Assembly: GCF_012034205.1 (NCBI RefSeq)
Contig: NZ_JAATEM010000033.1
Location: 17,636 to 81,635 of the forward strand
From: Streptomyces composti
GTDB taxonomy: Bacteria > Actinomycetota > Actinomycetes > Streptomycetales > Streptomycetaceae
Length of the DNA: 64,000 nucleotides
Reading direction: 5' to 3'
A program made the position numbers and the translations under genes. Positions 33,220-42,700 of the stretch are shown in pieces (the first letter of the stretch is position 1; the number at the start of each line of letters is the position of its first letter). Below the pieces are notes generated by a model, which was not told the origin of the DNA, made no database searches, and was given only the letters and a program-made list of their open reading frames with translations.

Positions 33220-33261
33220 GTCGTACGTTCCCGTAGGGGAGTCGTACGTGCTTGTAGGGGG
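33220..33261. repeat. Two tandem 21-bp repeats upstream of the ABC operon
   Basis: Two adjacent 21-bp units (33220-33240 and 33241-33261) share AGTCGTACGT, then NCNNGTAGGGG, with about four differences. They lie 76 bp before the ABC operon start and 182 bp before the divergent EphD-like gene. A 21-bp period is two helical turns, which suits side-by-side protein binding. Confidence 0.75.
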
Positions 33262-33443
33262 CGTGCTCGCGGGGGGTGCTTTGCGGGGCGTACTCACAGG
33301 GGGGTGTTCGCAGGGGCGCTGTTGACGTCTTGTCCAACAACTGCCAGATTCGCGGCAGCCCCGCCCGCCCGCGCCGCCTGCGCAGACGCGTGCTGAGCGG
33401 GCCGGGGAGGGCGGAGACGGCCGAGTCGGCGGGGAGGGCGGAG

Positions 33444-35216
33444 ATGGCGAAGGCAGCGGAGAGCGGCCTGGCCGGCGCGCGGGAGCGACGGGTGCGGACG
33501 GGCGGGGTCGAGCTGTGCGTGGCCGAGCTGGGCGAGCCCGGCCGGCCGGTGGTCGTGCTGGTGCACGGCTACCCCGACAGCAAGGAGGTGTGGTCCGAGC
33601 TGGCGCCACGCCTCGCCGAACGCTTCCACGTGGTGGCGTACGACGTCAGGGGCCACGGCCGGTCCACGGCACCGCGTCCGCTGCGCGGAGGGTTCACCCT
33701 GGAGAAGCTCACCGACGACTTCCTGGCCGTCGCCGACGCGGTCAGCCCTGACCGGCCGGTGCATCTGGTGGGGCACGACTGGGGTTCGGTGCAGGGCTGG
33801 GAGTTCACCACCGTGCCGCGCGCCAAGGGCCGGATCGCCTCCTTCACCTCCATGTCGGGGCCGTCCCTCGACCACTTCGGCCACTGGATCGACCGCCGCC
33901 TGAGGCGCCCCACCCCGCGCCGGGTCGGTCAGCTGCTCGGCCAGGGCGCCAAGTCCTGGTACGTGTACGCGCTGCACACCCCGGTGCTGCCCGAACTGGC
34001 CTGGCGCGGCCCGCTGGGCAGGGCCTGGCCGCGCGTCCTGGCGCGGATGGAGAGGGCGCCCGGCGGTGGCTACCCGACCTCGTCGCTGCCCTCGGACGCG
34101 GCCCACGGGGCATGGCTGTACCGGGACAACGTCCGCGCCCGGCTGCGCAGGCCGCGCCCCGACGCGTATGCGCACGCACCGGTGCAGCTGATCACGCCGC
34201 TGGACGACGCGTTCCTGTCCGAGCGGCTCCACGACGGCCTGGAGCAGTGGGTGCCGCAGCTGACCCGGCGGACGCTGCCCGCCCGGCACTGGATACCGCG
34301 CACCCGCCCCGACCAACTGGCGGTGTGGATCACCGACTTCGTCACCTCGGTGGAGGCCGGCCGGACCCGGGTGGCGGCGCCGGGCCGGTACGCCGACCGC
34401 TTCGGCGGGCAGCTGGTGCTGGTCACCGGGGCCGGAAGCGGCATCGGGCGGGCGACGGCGCTGGCGTTCGCGCGGGCGGGCGCACGGGTGGTGGCCGTCG
34501 ACCGCGACCCGGACTCCGCCGCCCGCACCGCCGCGGACGCCCGCCGGGCCGGTGCCCCTCAGGCCTGGGCGGAGCAGGCGGACGTGTCCGACGAGCAGGC
34601 CATGGAGAAGCTCGCGGACCGGGTCACCACGGAGTACGGAGTGGTGGACATCCTGGTCAACAACGCCGGCATCGGACTCGGCGGCCCCTTCCTCGACACC
34701 ACCCCGGAGGACTGGAAGCAGGTCCTCGACGTCAATCTGTGGGGGGTGATCCACGGCTGCCGGCTGTTCGGCCGGCGGATGGCGGAGCGCGGGCAGGGCG
34801 GCCACATCGTCAATGTCGCCTCGGCCGCCGCCTTCCTGCCGACCCGTGCCCTGCCCGCCTACGGCACCTCCAAGGCGGGGGTGCTGATGCTCAGCGAGAG
34901 CCTGCGCGCCGAGCTCGCCGGGCGGGGGATCGGCGTGACGGCGATCTGCCCCGGCTTCGTCAACACCGCCATCACCTCCACGGCGCGCTTCGCGGGCGCG
35001 GACGCCGAGGAGCAGCGGCGGCTGCGCGGGCGGGCGGCCCGCCTGTACGGGCTGCGCAACTACCCGCCGGAGAAGGTCGCGGACGCGGTCCTGCGGGCGG
35101 TGGTGCGCAATCAGGCGGTGGTGCCGGTGACCGCCGAGGCACGAGTGGCGCATGCGCTGAAGCGATGGGCGCCGGGGGTGCTGCGCCGGCTGGCGCGGGT
35201 GAGGCCTCCGGTGTGA
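33444..35216 (+). CDS. Alpha/beta hydrolase-SDR fusion (EphD-like), 590 aa
   Basis: Residues about 15-295 form an alpha/beta hydrolase of the epoxide-hydrolase type: oxyanion HGYPDSKEVW, nucleophile Asp in VGHDWGSVQGW, and a late RRTLPARHWIPRTRP segment that supplies the His. Residues about 310-585 form a short-chain dehydrogenase: cofactor motif VTGAGSGIGRATALAFARAGARV, NNAGIG and the catalytic Y-x-x-x-K (AYGTSKAG). Mycobacterium EphD has the same fusion, acting on mycolate-type lipids. Streptomyces lacks mycolates, so the substrate is open. ATG at 33444 follows GGAGGGCGGAG. Confidence 0.9.
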   Translation: MAKAAESGLAGARERRVRTGGVELCVAELGEPGRPVVVLVHGYPDSKEVWSELAPRLAERFHVVAYDVRGHGRSTAPRPLRGGFTLEKLTDDFLAVADAVSPDRPVHLVGHDWGSVQGWEFTTVPRAKGRIASFTSMSGPSLDHFGHWIDRRLRRPTPRRVGQLLGQGAKSWYVYALHTPVLPELAWRGPLGRAWPRVLARMERAPGGGYPTSSLPSDAAHGAWLYRDNVRARLRRPRPDAYAHAPVQLITPLDDAFLSERLHDGLEQWVPQLTRRTLPARHWIPRTRPDQLAVWITDFVTSVEAGRTRVAAPGRYADRFGGQLVLVTGAGSGIGRATALAFARAGARVVAVDRDPDSAARTAADARRAGAPQAWAEQADVSDEQAMEKLADRVTTEYGVVDILVNNAGIGLGGPFLDTTPEDWKQVLDVNLWGVIHGCRLFGRRMAERGQGGHIVNVASAAAFLPTRALPAYGTSKAGVLMLSESLRAELAGRGIGVTAICPGFVNTAITSTARFAGADAEEQRRLRGRAARLYGLRNYPPEKVADAVLRAVVRNQAVVPVTAEARVAHALKRWAPGVLRRLARVRPPV

Positions 35217-35249
35217 GTGATGCCCCCGGAGGGTGCTTCGTCGCCGAGG

Positions 35250-35304
35250 CTGTCCACAGCTGGCCCCAAACCGCCTGTGGATAAACCGAGTTGACTGTGG
35301 ATCA
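35250..35304. promoter_or_regulatory. Second DnaA-box group
   Basis: Three DnaA-like boxes within 55 bp: CTGTCCACA (35250-35258, one mismatch), TGTGGATAA (35276-35284, perfect for the TTATCCACA form) and TGTGGATCA (35296-35304, one mismatch). They fill the gap between the EphD-like gene and kptA. Confidence 0.6.
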
Positions 35305-35361
35305 AACCTCAGGAGGCGAAATCGATCGCGTGATGTACGTCTCTCCCGGCAAGCTGAGGGC

Positions 35362-35916
35362 ATGGACGAGAGACGCACCGTGCGGGTGTCCAAGTACATC
35401 GCCAGACACCTGCGCCACCAGCCGGAACGGATCGGACTCGTGCCCGACGAGGGCGGCTGGGTGGAGATCGACGCGCTGATCGCCGCAGCGGCCGCCCATG
35501 GCTTCCGGTTCACCCGGGAGGAGCTGGACCATGTGGTCGCCGTCAACGACAAGCGGCGCTTCACCGTCGAGGGCAACCGCATCCGGGCCAACCAGGGCCA
35601 CAGCATCGAGGTGGACCTCGGGCTGCCGCCGGCCATTCCTCCGGAGCTCCTGTACCACGGCACGGTGGCCCGCCATCTGGCGGCGATCCGGGCGGAGGGC
35701 CTGCGCCCCATGACCCGGCACGACGTGCATCTGTCCGCCGATATCGAGACCGCCACACGGGTGGGGGCCCGCAAGGGCCGCCCGGTGGTGCTCACCGTGG
35801 AGGCGGGCGCCATGCACCGGGACGGCCATGTCTTCCGGGTGAGCGCGAACGGCGTATGGCTGACCCAGGCGGTTCCGCCCCGTTATCTGCGATGTCCTCA
35901 AGACTTTGCGGCATGA
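35362..35916 (+). CDS. kptA: RNA 2'-phosphotransferase (Tpt1/KptA), 184 aa
   Basis: The N-terminal winged domain begins RRTVRVSKYIARHLRHQPERIGL, and the ADP-ribosyltransferase-like half has RIRANQGHSIEVD, LYHGTVARHLAAIRAEGL, VHLS and VVLTVEAGAMHRDGHVFRVSANGVWLT. It transfers a 2'-phosphate from RNA to NAD+. In eukaryotes this completes tRNA splicing; in bacteria the target is not established. Start ATG at 35362 matches the family N-terminus. Its stop overlaps the next gene's ATG. Confidence 0.92.
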   Translation: MDERRTVRVSKYIARHLRHQPERIGLVPDEGGWVEIDALIAAAAAHGFRFTREELDHVVAVNDKRRFTVEGNRIRANQGHSIEVDLGLPPAIPPELLYHGTVARHLAAIRAEGLRPMTRHDVHLSADIETATRVGARKGRPVVLTVEAGAMHRDGHVFRVSANGVWLTQAVPPRYLRCPQDFAA

Positions 35917-36371
35917 TCAGTGGTATGGACCACTTGCCGACCACCGAGGCCGCGGTGACCGTGCTGAAAGAGCTCGCGGAGACCTATGAACGCGAGATCC
36001 GGGTCAGCCATGACATCGGCGCCGACCAGACCTCGCGCCGCACGGCCGCCGGCTTCGGCGTCGTCACCGACCCGGACGGCTCGCTCCCCCACGAGGCTTT
36101 CGTCGAGTTCGGCGGTCTGCCCCGGGTGAGCGTGCGGCTGTTTCCGGAGGACGACGCGCTGATCGACGTCGAGGGCGTGGAGTGCCCGGACATCCCCCGC
36201 GACGACGTGCCCGCCTTCCTCCGGTCCCTCTTCGACGGCCTGGCCTACGTCAAGGCCCGCCGTTTCCTCCCCGGCTACTTCTTGATCGTGCCGCTGCCCG
36301 GCGACCGGACGCACAAGGAGTACGTCCCGATGATCTCCCTGACGCCCTGGCTCAGCGGCCGGGTGCGGTGA
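35913..36371 (+). CDS. Hypothetical protein cotranscribed with kptA, 152 aa
   Basis: The ATG overlaps the kptA stop (ATGA), so translation is coupled; a second ATG lies at 35925. The product is soluble, acidic in the middle (RLFPEDDALIDVEGVECPDIPRDDVPAF) and ends with hydrophobic strands (FLPGYFLIVPLPG, EYVPMISLTPW). No recognised domain. Function unknown; the overlap implies a link to KptA or to its regulation. Confidence 0.7.
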   Translation: MISGMDHLPTTEAAVTVLKELAETYEREIRVSHDIGADQTSRRTAAGFGVVTDPDGSLPHEAFVEFGGLPRVSVRLFPEDDALIDVEGVECPDIPRDDVPAFLRSLFDGLAYVKARRFLPGYFLIVPLPGDRTHKEYVPMISLTPWLSGRVR

Positions 36372-36385
36372 CGGTCCGTCCGCGG

Positions 36386-36440
36386 CGTCACGGACGTCGG
36401 GTGCAGCGTCACGGACGTCGGGTGCAGCGTCACAATGTCC
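36386..36440. repeat. Tandem 21-bp repeats downstream of the kptA pair
   Basis: Two identical 21-bp units (36386-36406 and 36407-36427), each starting CGTCACGGACGTCGGGTG, are followed by a third diverged one. They lie between the kptA-partner stop and the parS site. Confidence 0.8.
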
Positions 36441-36503
36441 GGGCGCGGCGCCACGGGGACCGGGAGCGGTGACCGCTCACCCGTGACGCCACGGACCGTG
36501 ACC

Positions 36504-36517
36504 GTTTCACGTGAAAC
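36504..36517. promoter_or_regulatory. ParB-binding site parS, perfect
   Basis: GTTTCACGTGAAAC, perfect, in the intergenic region 26 bp before the LLM oxidoreductase ATG. It could also influence that promoter, but segregation is its known role. Confidence 0.95.
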
Positions 36518-36542
36518 AGGTGGCGGCACATAGGCTCGAGGC

Positions 36543-37445
36543 ATGAGTCTGCGCCTGAGCACCGTGATCCTCCCCTACCGCCGCTGGCACGAGGGCAGCC
36601 GCGCGAGCTGGGAACGGGCCGAGGAGCTCGGCTTCCACACCGGATACACCTACGACCATCTGTCCTGGCGCAGTTTCCGGGACGGCCCCTGGTTCGGTGC
36701 CGTCCCCACCCTGACCGCCGCGGCGTGCGTGACCGAGCGGATGCGGCTCGGCACCCTGGTGACCTCCCCCAACTTCCGGCACCCGGTCACCCTCGCCAAG
36801 GAGCTCATCTCCCTCGACGACATCTCCGGCGGACGCATCACCCTCGGCATAGGAGCGGGCGGCACCGGCTTCGACGCCACCGCGCTCGGACAGGAGCCGT
36901 GGACGCCGCGCGAGCGGGCCGACCGCTTCGCCGAGTTCATCGGCATGCTCGACCGGCTGCTCACCGAGGACTCGGTGTCGTACGAGGGCGACCACTACGC
37001 GGCACACGAGGCCCGCAACATCCCCGGTTGTGTGCAGCAGCCCCGGCTGCCGTTCGCGGTGGCCGCGACCGGACCGCGCGGCATGCGGCTCGCGGCACGC
37101 TACGGGCAGGCCTGGGTGACCACGGGCGACCCGAAGCTGTTCGAGAACGGCACCCCCGAGCAGTCGGTCCAGGCCCTGCGCAGGCAGACGGAGCGGCTGG
37201 CCGACGCCTGCGCGGAGATCGGGCGGGACGTCGCCGCGCTCGACAAGATCCTGCTCACCGGGTTCACCCCGGACCGGAACCGTCCGCTGGAGTCGCTGGA
37301 CGCCTTCGTGGACTTCGCGGGCCGGCACGCCGAGCTGGGCTTCACCGAGATCGTGCTCCACTGGCCCATTCCGGACTCGGACTTCGCCGTGGACGAGAAG
37401 GTCTTCGAGCGCATCGCGACCGAGGCGGCGGCGCAGCTTCCGTGA
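36543..37445 (+). CDS. LLM-class flavin/F420-dependent oxidoreductase, 300 aa
   Basis: The luciferase-like TIM-barrel features are clear: RLSTVILPYRRWHEGSRASWERAEELGFHTGYTYDHLSW, ERMRLGTLVTSPNFRHP, GRITLGIGAGGTGFDATALG and LPFAVAATGPRGMRLAARYGQAWVT. It uses FMN or F420; the substrate cannot be deduced. ATG at 36543 starts MSLRLSTVILPYR. Convergence with nothing; the next gene follows on the same strand 82 bp later. Confidence 0.88.
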   Translation: MSLRLSTVILPYRRWHEGSRASWERAEELGFHTGYTYDHLSWRSFRDGPWFGAVPTLTAAACVTERMRLGTLVTSPNFRHPVTLAKELISLDDISGGRITLGIGAGGTGFDATALGQEPWTPRERADRFAEFIGMLDRLLTEDSVSYEGDHYAAHEARNIPGCVQQPRLPFAVAATGPRGMRLAARYGQAWVTTGDPKLFENGTPEQSVQALRRQTERLADACAEIGRDVAALDKILLTGFTPDRNRPLESLDAFVDFAGRHAELGFTEIVLHWPIPDSDFAVDEKVFERIATEAAAQLP

Positions 37446-37527
37446 GCAGCCTTGGGGTGACGGGAGTAACCACTCAGATGTGCGGAGATCCGCACGGCCG
37501 TGCGGGCATATGCGGGACAATGGCCGG

Positions 37528-38397
37528 GTGACCTCAGCGACCCGACAGCCCGTGACCCCGGTTTTCGCCACTCCACCGCGGCTCATCGCCACCGACCTCG
37601 ACGGCACGCTGCTGCGCGACGACAAGTCGGTGTCCCCGCGCACCGTGGCCGCGCTGGCCGCCGCCGAGCAGGCAGGCATCGAGGTCTTCTTCGTCACCGG
37701 CCGCCCCGCCCGCTGGATGGACGTCGTCAGTGACCACGTCCACGGCCACGGCCTCGCCATCTGCGGCAACGGCGCCGCCGTCGTCGACCTGCACGGCGGC
37801 CCCGGCGAGCACCGCTTCGTCAAGGTGCGGGAGCTGGCCCGGGAGAACGCGCTGGACGCCGTACGGCTGCTGCGCGACGCCGCCCCCGGGACGCTCTACG
37901 CCGTGGAGCAGACCTACGGCTTCTACCAGGAGCCCGACTACCCGAAGCTGCACATGGAGATCCCGGACGCCCTCGCCCCGGCCGAGGAGCTGCTGGCGCC
38001 GGACTCCGTCGCCGCCGGTGAGCCGGTGCTCAAGATCCTGGCCTACCACCCCGAGCTGGATCCCGACGCCTTCCTCACCCTGGCCCGCCTCGCGATCGGC
38101 GACCGCGCCACCGTCACCCGCTCCAGCCCCAGCGCCCTGCTGGAGATCAGCGGACCGGGCGTGTCCAAGGCCAGCACCCTCGCCCTGTGCTGCGCCGAGC
38201 GGGGCATCTCGCACGAGGAGGTCGTCGCCTTCGGGGACATGCCCAACGACGTGGAGATGCTGACCTGGGCGGGCCGCTCCTACGCGATGGGCAACGCCCA
38301 CCCGGACGCCCTGGCCGCCGCCTCGGGCCGCACGGTCGCCAACAACGACGACGGCGTGGCCGTGGTGATCGAGCAGCTGCTGGCCGAGCACGGCTGA
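37528..38397 (+). CDS. HAD-IIB (Cof-type) phosphatase, 289 aa
   Basis: Motif I IATDLDGTLLRDDKS, a type IIB cap and motif IV VAFGDMPNDVEMLTWAG. It is a paralogue of the enzyme at 28222-29034. GTG at 37528 is preceded by GACAAT (37516-37521) 6 bp before, so a leaderless transcript is plausible. Substrate unknown. Confidence 0.88.
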   Translation: MTSATRQPVTPVFATPPRLIATDLDGTLLRDDKSVSPRTVAALAAAEQAGIEVFFVTGRPARWMDVVSDHVHGHGLAICGNGAAVVDLHGGPGEHRFVKVRELARENALDAVRLLRDAAPGTLYAVEQTYGFYQEPDYPKLHMEIPDALAPAEELLAPDSVAAGEPVLKILAYHPELDPDAFLTLARLAIGDRATVTRSSPSALLEISGPGVSKASTLALCCAERGISHEEVVAFGDMPNDVEMLTWAGRSYAMGNAHPDALAAASGRTVANNDDGVAVVIEQLLAEHG

Positions 38398-38488
38398 CCG
38401 GCAGACCTGGCCGGGGCGGGCCCGGCTGATCAGGGGGCCGGGGCCGAGCAGGCCTGACTGGGCGGATCCTGGGCCGGTCAGGAGCTGC

Positions 38489-39550
38489 TCAGAGCGACAC
38501 CCCGCGCCGGGCCAGCCACGGCACCGGATTCACCGCCGAGCCCATCTCCGGGGTGACCCGCACCTCGAAGTGCAGATGCGGGCCGGTGGAGTTCCCGCTG
38601 GTCCCGGACTGGCCGATCCACTGCCCCGCTGTGACGTGGTCCCCCTGGTCGACGGCGACGGAGGCCAGGTGGGCGTACTGGGTGTAGTAGCCACCCGCGT
38701 GCTGGACCACGATCTCGATGCCGAAGGCGCCTCCGCAGGACACCCTCACCACCTTCCCCTGGCCCACCGCCCGCACCGGCGTGCCGATCGGCACCGCGAA
38801 GTCCTGCCCGGTGTGCCGGCTGGCCCACCGCGCCCCGCCGCTGCCGTAGGACGCCGACAGCTCGTAGGTCTCCACCGGTGCCACCCAGGGGTCGGTGAAG
38901 TTCGTCTCCGGCTGGTCGAGCCGCACCGCGCCCCGGCAGGAGCCGGCCGCCACCGAGGCGTCCGCCTGGCCCTGCAGCTGCCAGCGCGCCGTCTCCAGCT
39001 TCTGCTCGATGTCCCGCTTCAGATCGGCCAGCTGCCGGTTGCGCTTCTCCAGCTTCTTCCACGCCGCCGCGGCCTTCGCCTCGTCACGGGCGAGCCGGGC
39101 CTCGGCACGGGCGCCCTTCTCCAGCGCGTTGTCGAGCGCCAGATTCGCCTGCGAGAAGACCCGCTGACCGCGCATCAGCTCATCCGGGTCGTCGGCGAGG
39201 ATCATGTGGGCGGTCAGCGGCAGCCCGCCGCCGTTGCGGTACTGGGACCGGGCGAGCCGCCCGAGGTCCTCGCGCAGCACGGAGATCTCGCGCCGCTCGC
39301 GGTCCAGCAGCTTCTCCAGCCGCTGGGCCTCCGACCGCTGCCTGGCCGCCTGACGCTGCCCGGCCTCGTAGCGGCGGGTCGCCGCCGCGGCCTCCGCGTA
39401 CAGCTTGGCCACCTGGGCGCTGACGCTGGCGGGTGCCCCGTGGCCGGGGGCGCGGGCGCCGTCGCCGCCGTCACTGGGCCGTGCGGCGAGCACGGCCAGC
39501 GCGCACAGCAGCACGGTGGCGAGCAGCGGACGGCGACGGATGAGGCGCAT
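38489..39550 (-). CDS. Secreted M23-family peptidoglycan endopeptidase, 353 aa
   Basis: N-terminal basic sequence MRLIRRRPLLATVLLCALAVLAARPSDG is a signal peptide. A long coiled coil (about residues 45-190) is followed by a LytM/M23 domain: HTGQDFAVPIGTPVRAVGQG holds the first zinc ligands, GIEIVVQHAGGYYTQYAHL the next and NSTGPHLHFEVR the last. It cleaves peptidoglycan cross-links; the coiled coil may restrain the peptidase as in EnvC-like proteins. No ydaO-type riboswitch is recognised in the 180-bp leader. Confidence 0.92.
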   Translation of the reverse strand: MRLIRRRPLLATVLLCALAVLAARPSDGGDGARAPGHGAPASVSAQVAKLYAEAAAATRRYEAGQRQAARQRSEAQRLEKLLDRERREISVLREDLGRLARSQYRNGGGLPLTAHMILADDPDELMRGQRVFSQANLALDNALEKGARAEARLARDEAKAAAAWKKLEKRNRQLADLKRDIEQKLETARWQLQGQADASVAAGSCRGAVRLDQPETNFTDPWVAPVETYELSASYGSGGARWASRHTGQDFAVPIGTPVRAVGQGKVVRVSCGGAFGIEIVVQHAGGYYTQYAHLASVAVDQGDHVTAGQWIGQSGTSGNSTGPHLHFEVRVTPEMGSAVNPVPWLARRGVSL

Positions 39551-39731
39551 GACAGCGATCCTTCACCCGGCCCCGCCGCAGGGGCCTGTTCTGGTCGTAC
39601 GCCCGGGGGACCTCGTGCCCGGATGGACCAGTGATGCGGCCGTGTGATCGAACGATCGCCATCTTCCCGGCGCTTGAGGTGACGTCAGGCGAAGGCTCGG
39701 TGCCCAGGCCGGCCCGGAGGCTGCCGTCCGG

Positions 39732-42700
39732 TCAGGCCGGTACCACGGGCTGACGCGCGGTCATCAGCGCGTCGGCCTCGGCCTCCCTGCGCAGCATCTC
39801 CCGCAACGGCCCGTCCACCACGGCGAGTTCCTCGTACCGCCCGCGCTGCACCACCCGCCCCCGGTCCAGCACGATCACCTCGTCCACCGCGTCGAGACCG
39901 GCCAGGCGGTGCGTGATGAGCAGCGTGGTGCGGCCCTCGGTCGCGGCCAGGAGATCGGCGGTGAGCGCGTCCGCGGTGGGCAGGTCGAGATGCTCCGCCG
40001 GCTCGTCGAGCACCAGCACCGGGAAGTCCGCGAGCAGCGCCCGGGCCAGCGCCAGCCGCTGCCGCTGGCCGCCGGACAGCCGCGCCCCGTGCTCACCGAC
40101 CAGGGTGTCGAGTCCGTCGGGCAGGGAGCCGGCCCAGTCCAGGAGCCGGGCCCGGGCGAGCGCGTCGCGCAGTTCGTCCTCCGTGGCGTCCCGCCTGGCC
40201 AGCAGCAGGTTCTCGCGCACGGAGCTGTCGAAGAGGTGCGCGTCCTGAGCGCACAGGCCCACCAGCCGCCGCACGTCGTCACCGTCCAGGGCCCGGGCGT
40301 CCACGCCGGCCAGTGTGTAGGAGCCGGCGCCGGGGTCCAGGAAGCGCAGCAGCACCTGGGCGAGGGTCGTCTTGCCGGAGCCGGACGGGCCGACCACCGC
40401 GATCCTGCGCCCGGGCGTCAGCGTCAGGTCCAGCCCGGTCAGCGCGTCCTGGTCCTGCCCGGGGTGCCGCGCGGACAGCCCCTTCAGCGTGAGCGGGAAC
40501 GGCTCCGCGGGCGCCCGCCGGGGCGACTCCGGCTCCCGCACCGGCGCAGGAGCGTCCAGCACCTCGTGCACCCGCTCGGCGCTCCGGCGCACCCGCTGCC
40601 GGTGCTGCACGGCGAGCGGCATGCCGAGCACGGCCTCGAAGGCCGCCAGGGGAGTGAGCACCACGACGGCCAGCGCCACCCCGTCAAGGCGTCCGGCGGA
40701 CACCGCCTGAACCCCGGCCAGCGCCGCCAGGGTGACGGTGAGTCCGGAGATCAGTGCCGTGAGCCCGTCGCCGAGGGCGGTCGCGGTCGCGGCGCGCGAG
40801 GCGATCCGGGTGAGGTCCTGATCGGCCCGCCGCGCCGCGGCGGCCCGCGCGGGCAGGGCTCCGGCGACGGTCAGCTCCGCGGTGCCGGTGAGCAGATCGG
40901 TCACCCGGGTCGCCAGGACGCCCCGCGCGGGTGCCAGCCTGCGGTCCGCCCGCCGGGCCACGGCCCCGCTGATCAGCGGCACTCCGGCGCCCGCGGCGAG
41001 CAGCCCGGCCGCGAGCACCGCCCCGGCCTGAGGCAGCAGCCAGGCGGTGACGCCGACGGACAGCGCGGAGACGACCACCGCCGCGCCGGCCGGCAGCAGC
41101 CACCGCAGCCAGTAGTCCTGCAGCGCGTCCACATCGGCGACCAGCCGGGAGAGCAGATCGCCGCGGCGCACCCGCCGCAGCCCGGCGGGCGCCAGCCGTT
41201 CCAGCCGCCGGTAGACCACCACCCTGGTGTCGGCCAGCATCCGCAGCACCGCGTCGTGCGACACCAGCCGCTCGGCGTACCGGAACACCGCCCGGCCGAT
41301 ACCGAAGGCCCTGGTCGCGGTCACCGCCACCATGAGATGGAGCACGGGCGGCTGCTGCGAGGCCCGCGAGATGAGCCACCCGGACGTCCCCATCAGCCCC
41401 ACGGCGCTGCCCAGGGCCAGGCTCCCCAGGAGCAGCGCGAGCGCCAGCCGACCCCGCCGGGCAGCGGACAGGGCACGGACCCGGGCGAGGACACCGCCCT
41501 GTCGGTCCGCAGCCACGGGCTCCCGCGCGAGCCCGCCCCCCGGTTCGGCCTCCGGTGCGCGGTCCGCCTGCCGTGGGCCGGCCGGGGCCGCTGCCGTCCC
41601 CTGCGCCGGTACGGGACCGGCAGCGGCCCCCGGCTCCGTCAGCCGCACCACGTGGTCGGCGAGGGTGAGCAGCGCGGGCCGGTGCACCACCAGCAGCACG
41701 GTGCGGCCCGCCGCCAGCCGCCGGATCGCCGCCACGACCTCGGCCTCGGTGGCGCCGTCCAGTGCGGCCGTCGGCTCGTCGAGCAGCAGCACCGGCCGGT
41801 CGGCGAGGAACGCCCGGGCCAGCGCGAGACGCTGCCGCTGCCCCGCGGACAGTCCGGCCCCGTCCTCGCCGAGCGGGGTGTGGACGCCCTCGGGCAGCGC
41901 GGCGACGAAGTCCCAGGCCCCCGCGTCCCGCAGCGCCCGCCGTACCGCGTCGTCGTCGGCGTCGGGCCGGGCCAGCCGCACGTTCTCGGCGACCGTCCCG
42001 GCGAACAGCTGCGGACGCTGCGGCACCCAGGCGACCCGTCGGTGCCACTCGGCCCGATCGAGGCCGGTGAGATCGGTTCCCCCGATGCACACCCGGCCCG
42101 CGTCGGGACGGACGAAGCCCAGCAGCACGTTCAGCAGGGTGGACTTGCCCGCTCCGCTCGGGCCGACCAGCGCCACGGTCTCGCCGGGCTCCAGAGTGAA
42201 CGACACATCGGTGACGGCGTCCGTGGAGCGGCCCGGGTAGCGGACGGTCACGCCCTCGAAGGACACGGCCCCGGCCGGCACCGGCGCACCCTTGGTCTCC
42301 GGCGCGGGCGTCTCCAGAACGCCGAAGATCTCCTCGGCGGCGGCGAGGCCCTCCGCCGCGGCGTGGTACTGGGCGCCGACCTGACGCAGCGGCAGATACG
42401 CCTCGGGCGCGAGGATCAGGATGACCAGGCCGGTGTAGAGGTCCAGCTCGCCGTGGACCAGCCGCATGCCGATCGTCACGGCCACCAGCGCCACCGACAG
42501 CGTGGCGAGCAGCTCCAGCGCGAAGGAGGAGATGAAGGCGATCCGCAGGGTGCGCATGGTCGCCCGCCGGTACTCGGCGGTGATGCGGCGGATCGACTCG
42601 GCCTGCGCCTTGGCCCGCCCGAACACCTTCAGCGTCGGCAGCCCGGCGACCACGTCCAGGAAGTGCCCCGACAGCCGGGACAGCAGCCGCCACTGACGGT

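Noticed and set aside
39551..39731. c-di-AMP riboswitch before the M23 peptidase
   Set aside because: Such switches precede some cell-wall hydrolase genes, but no recognisable conserved core is in this leader.
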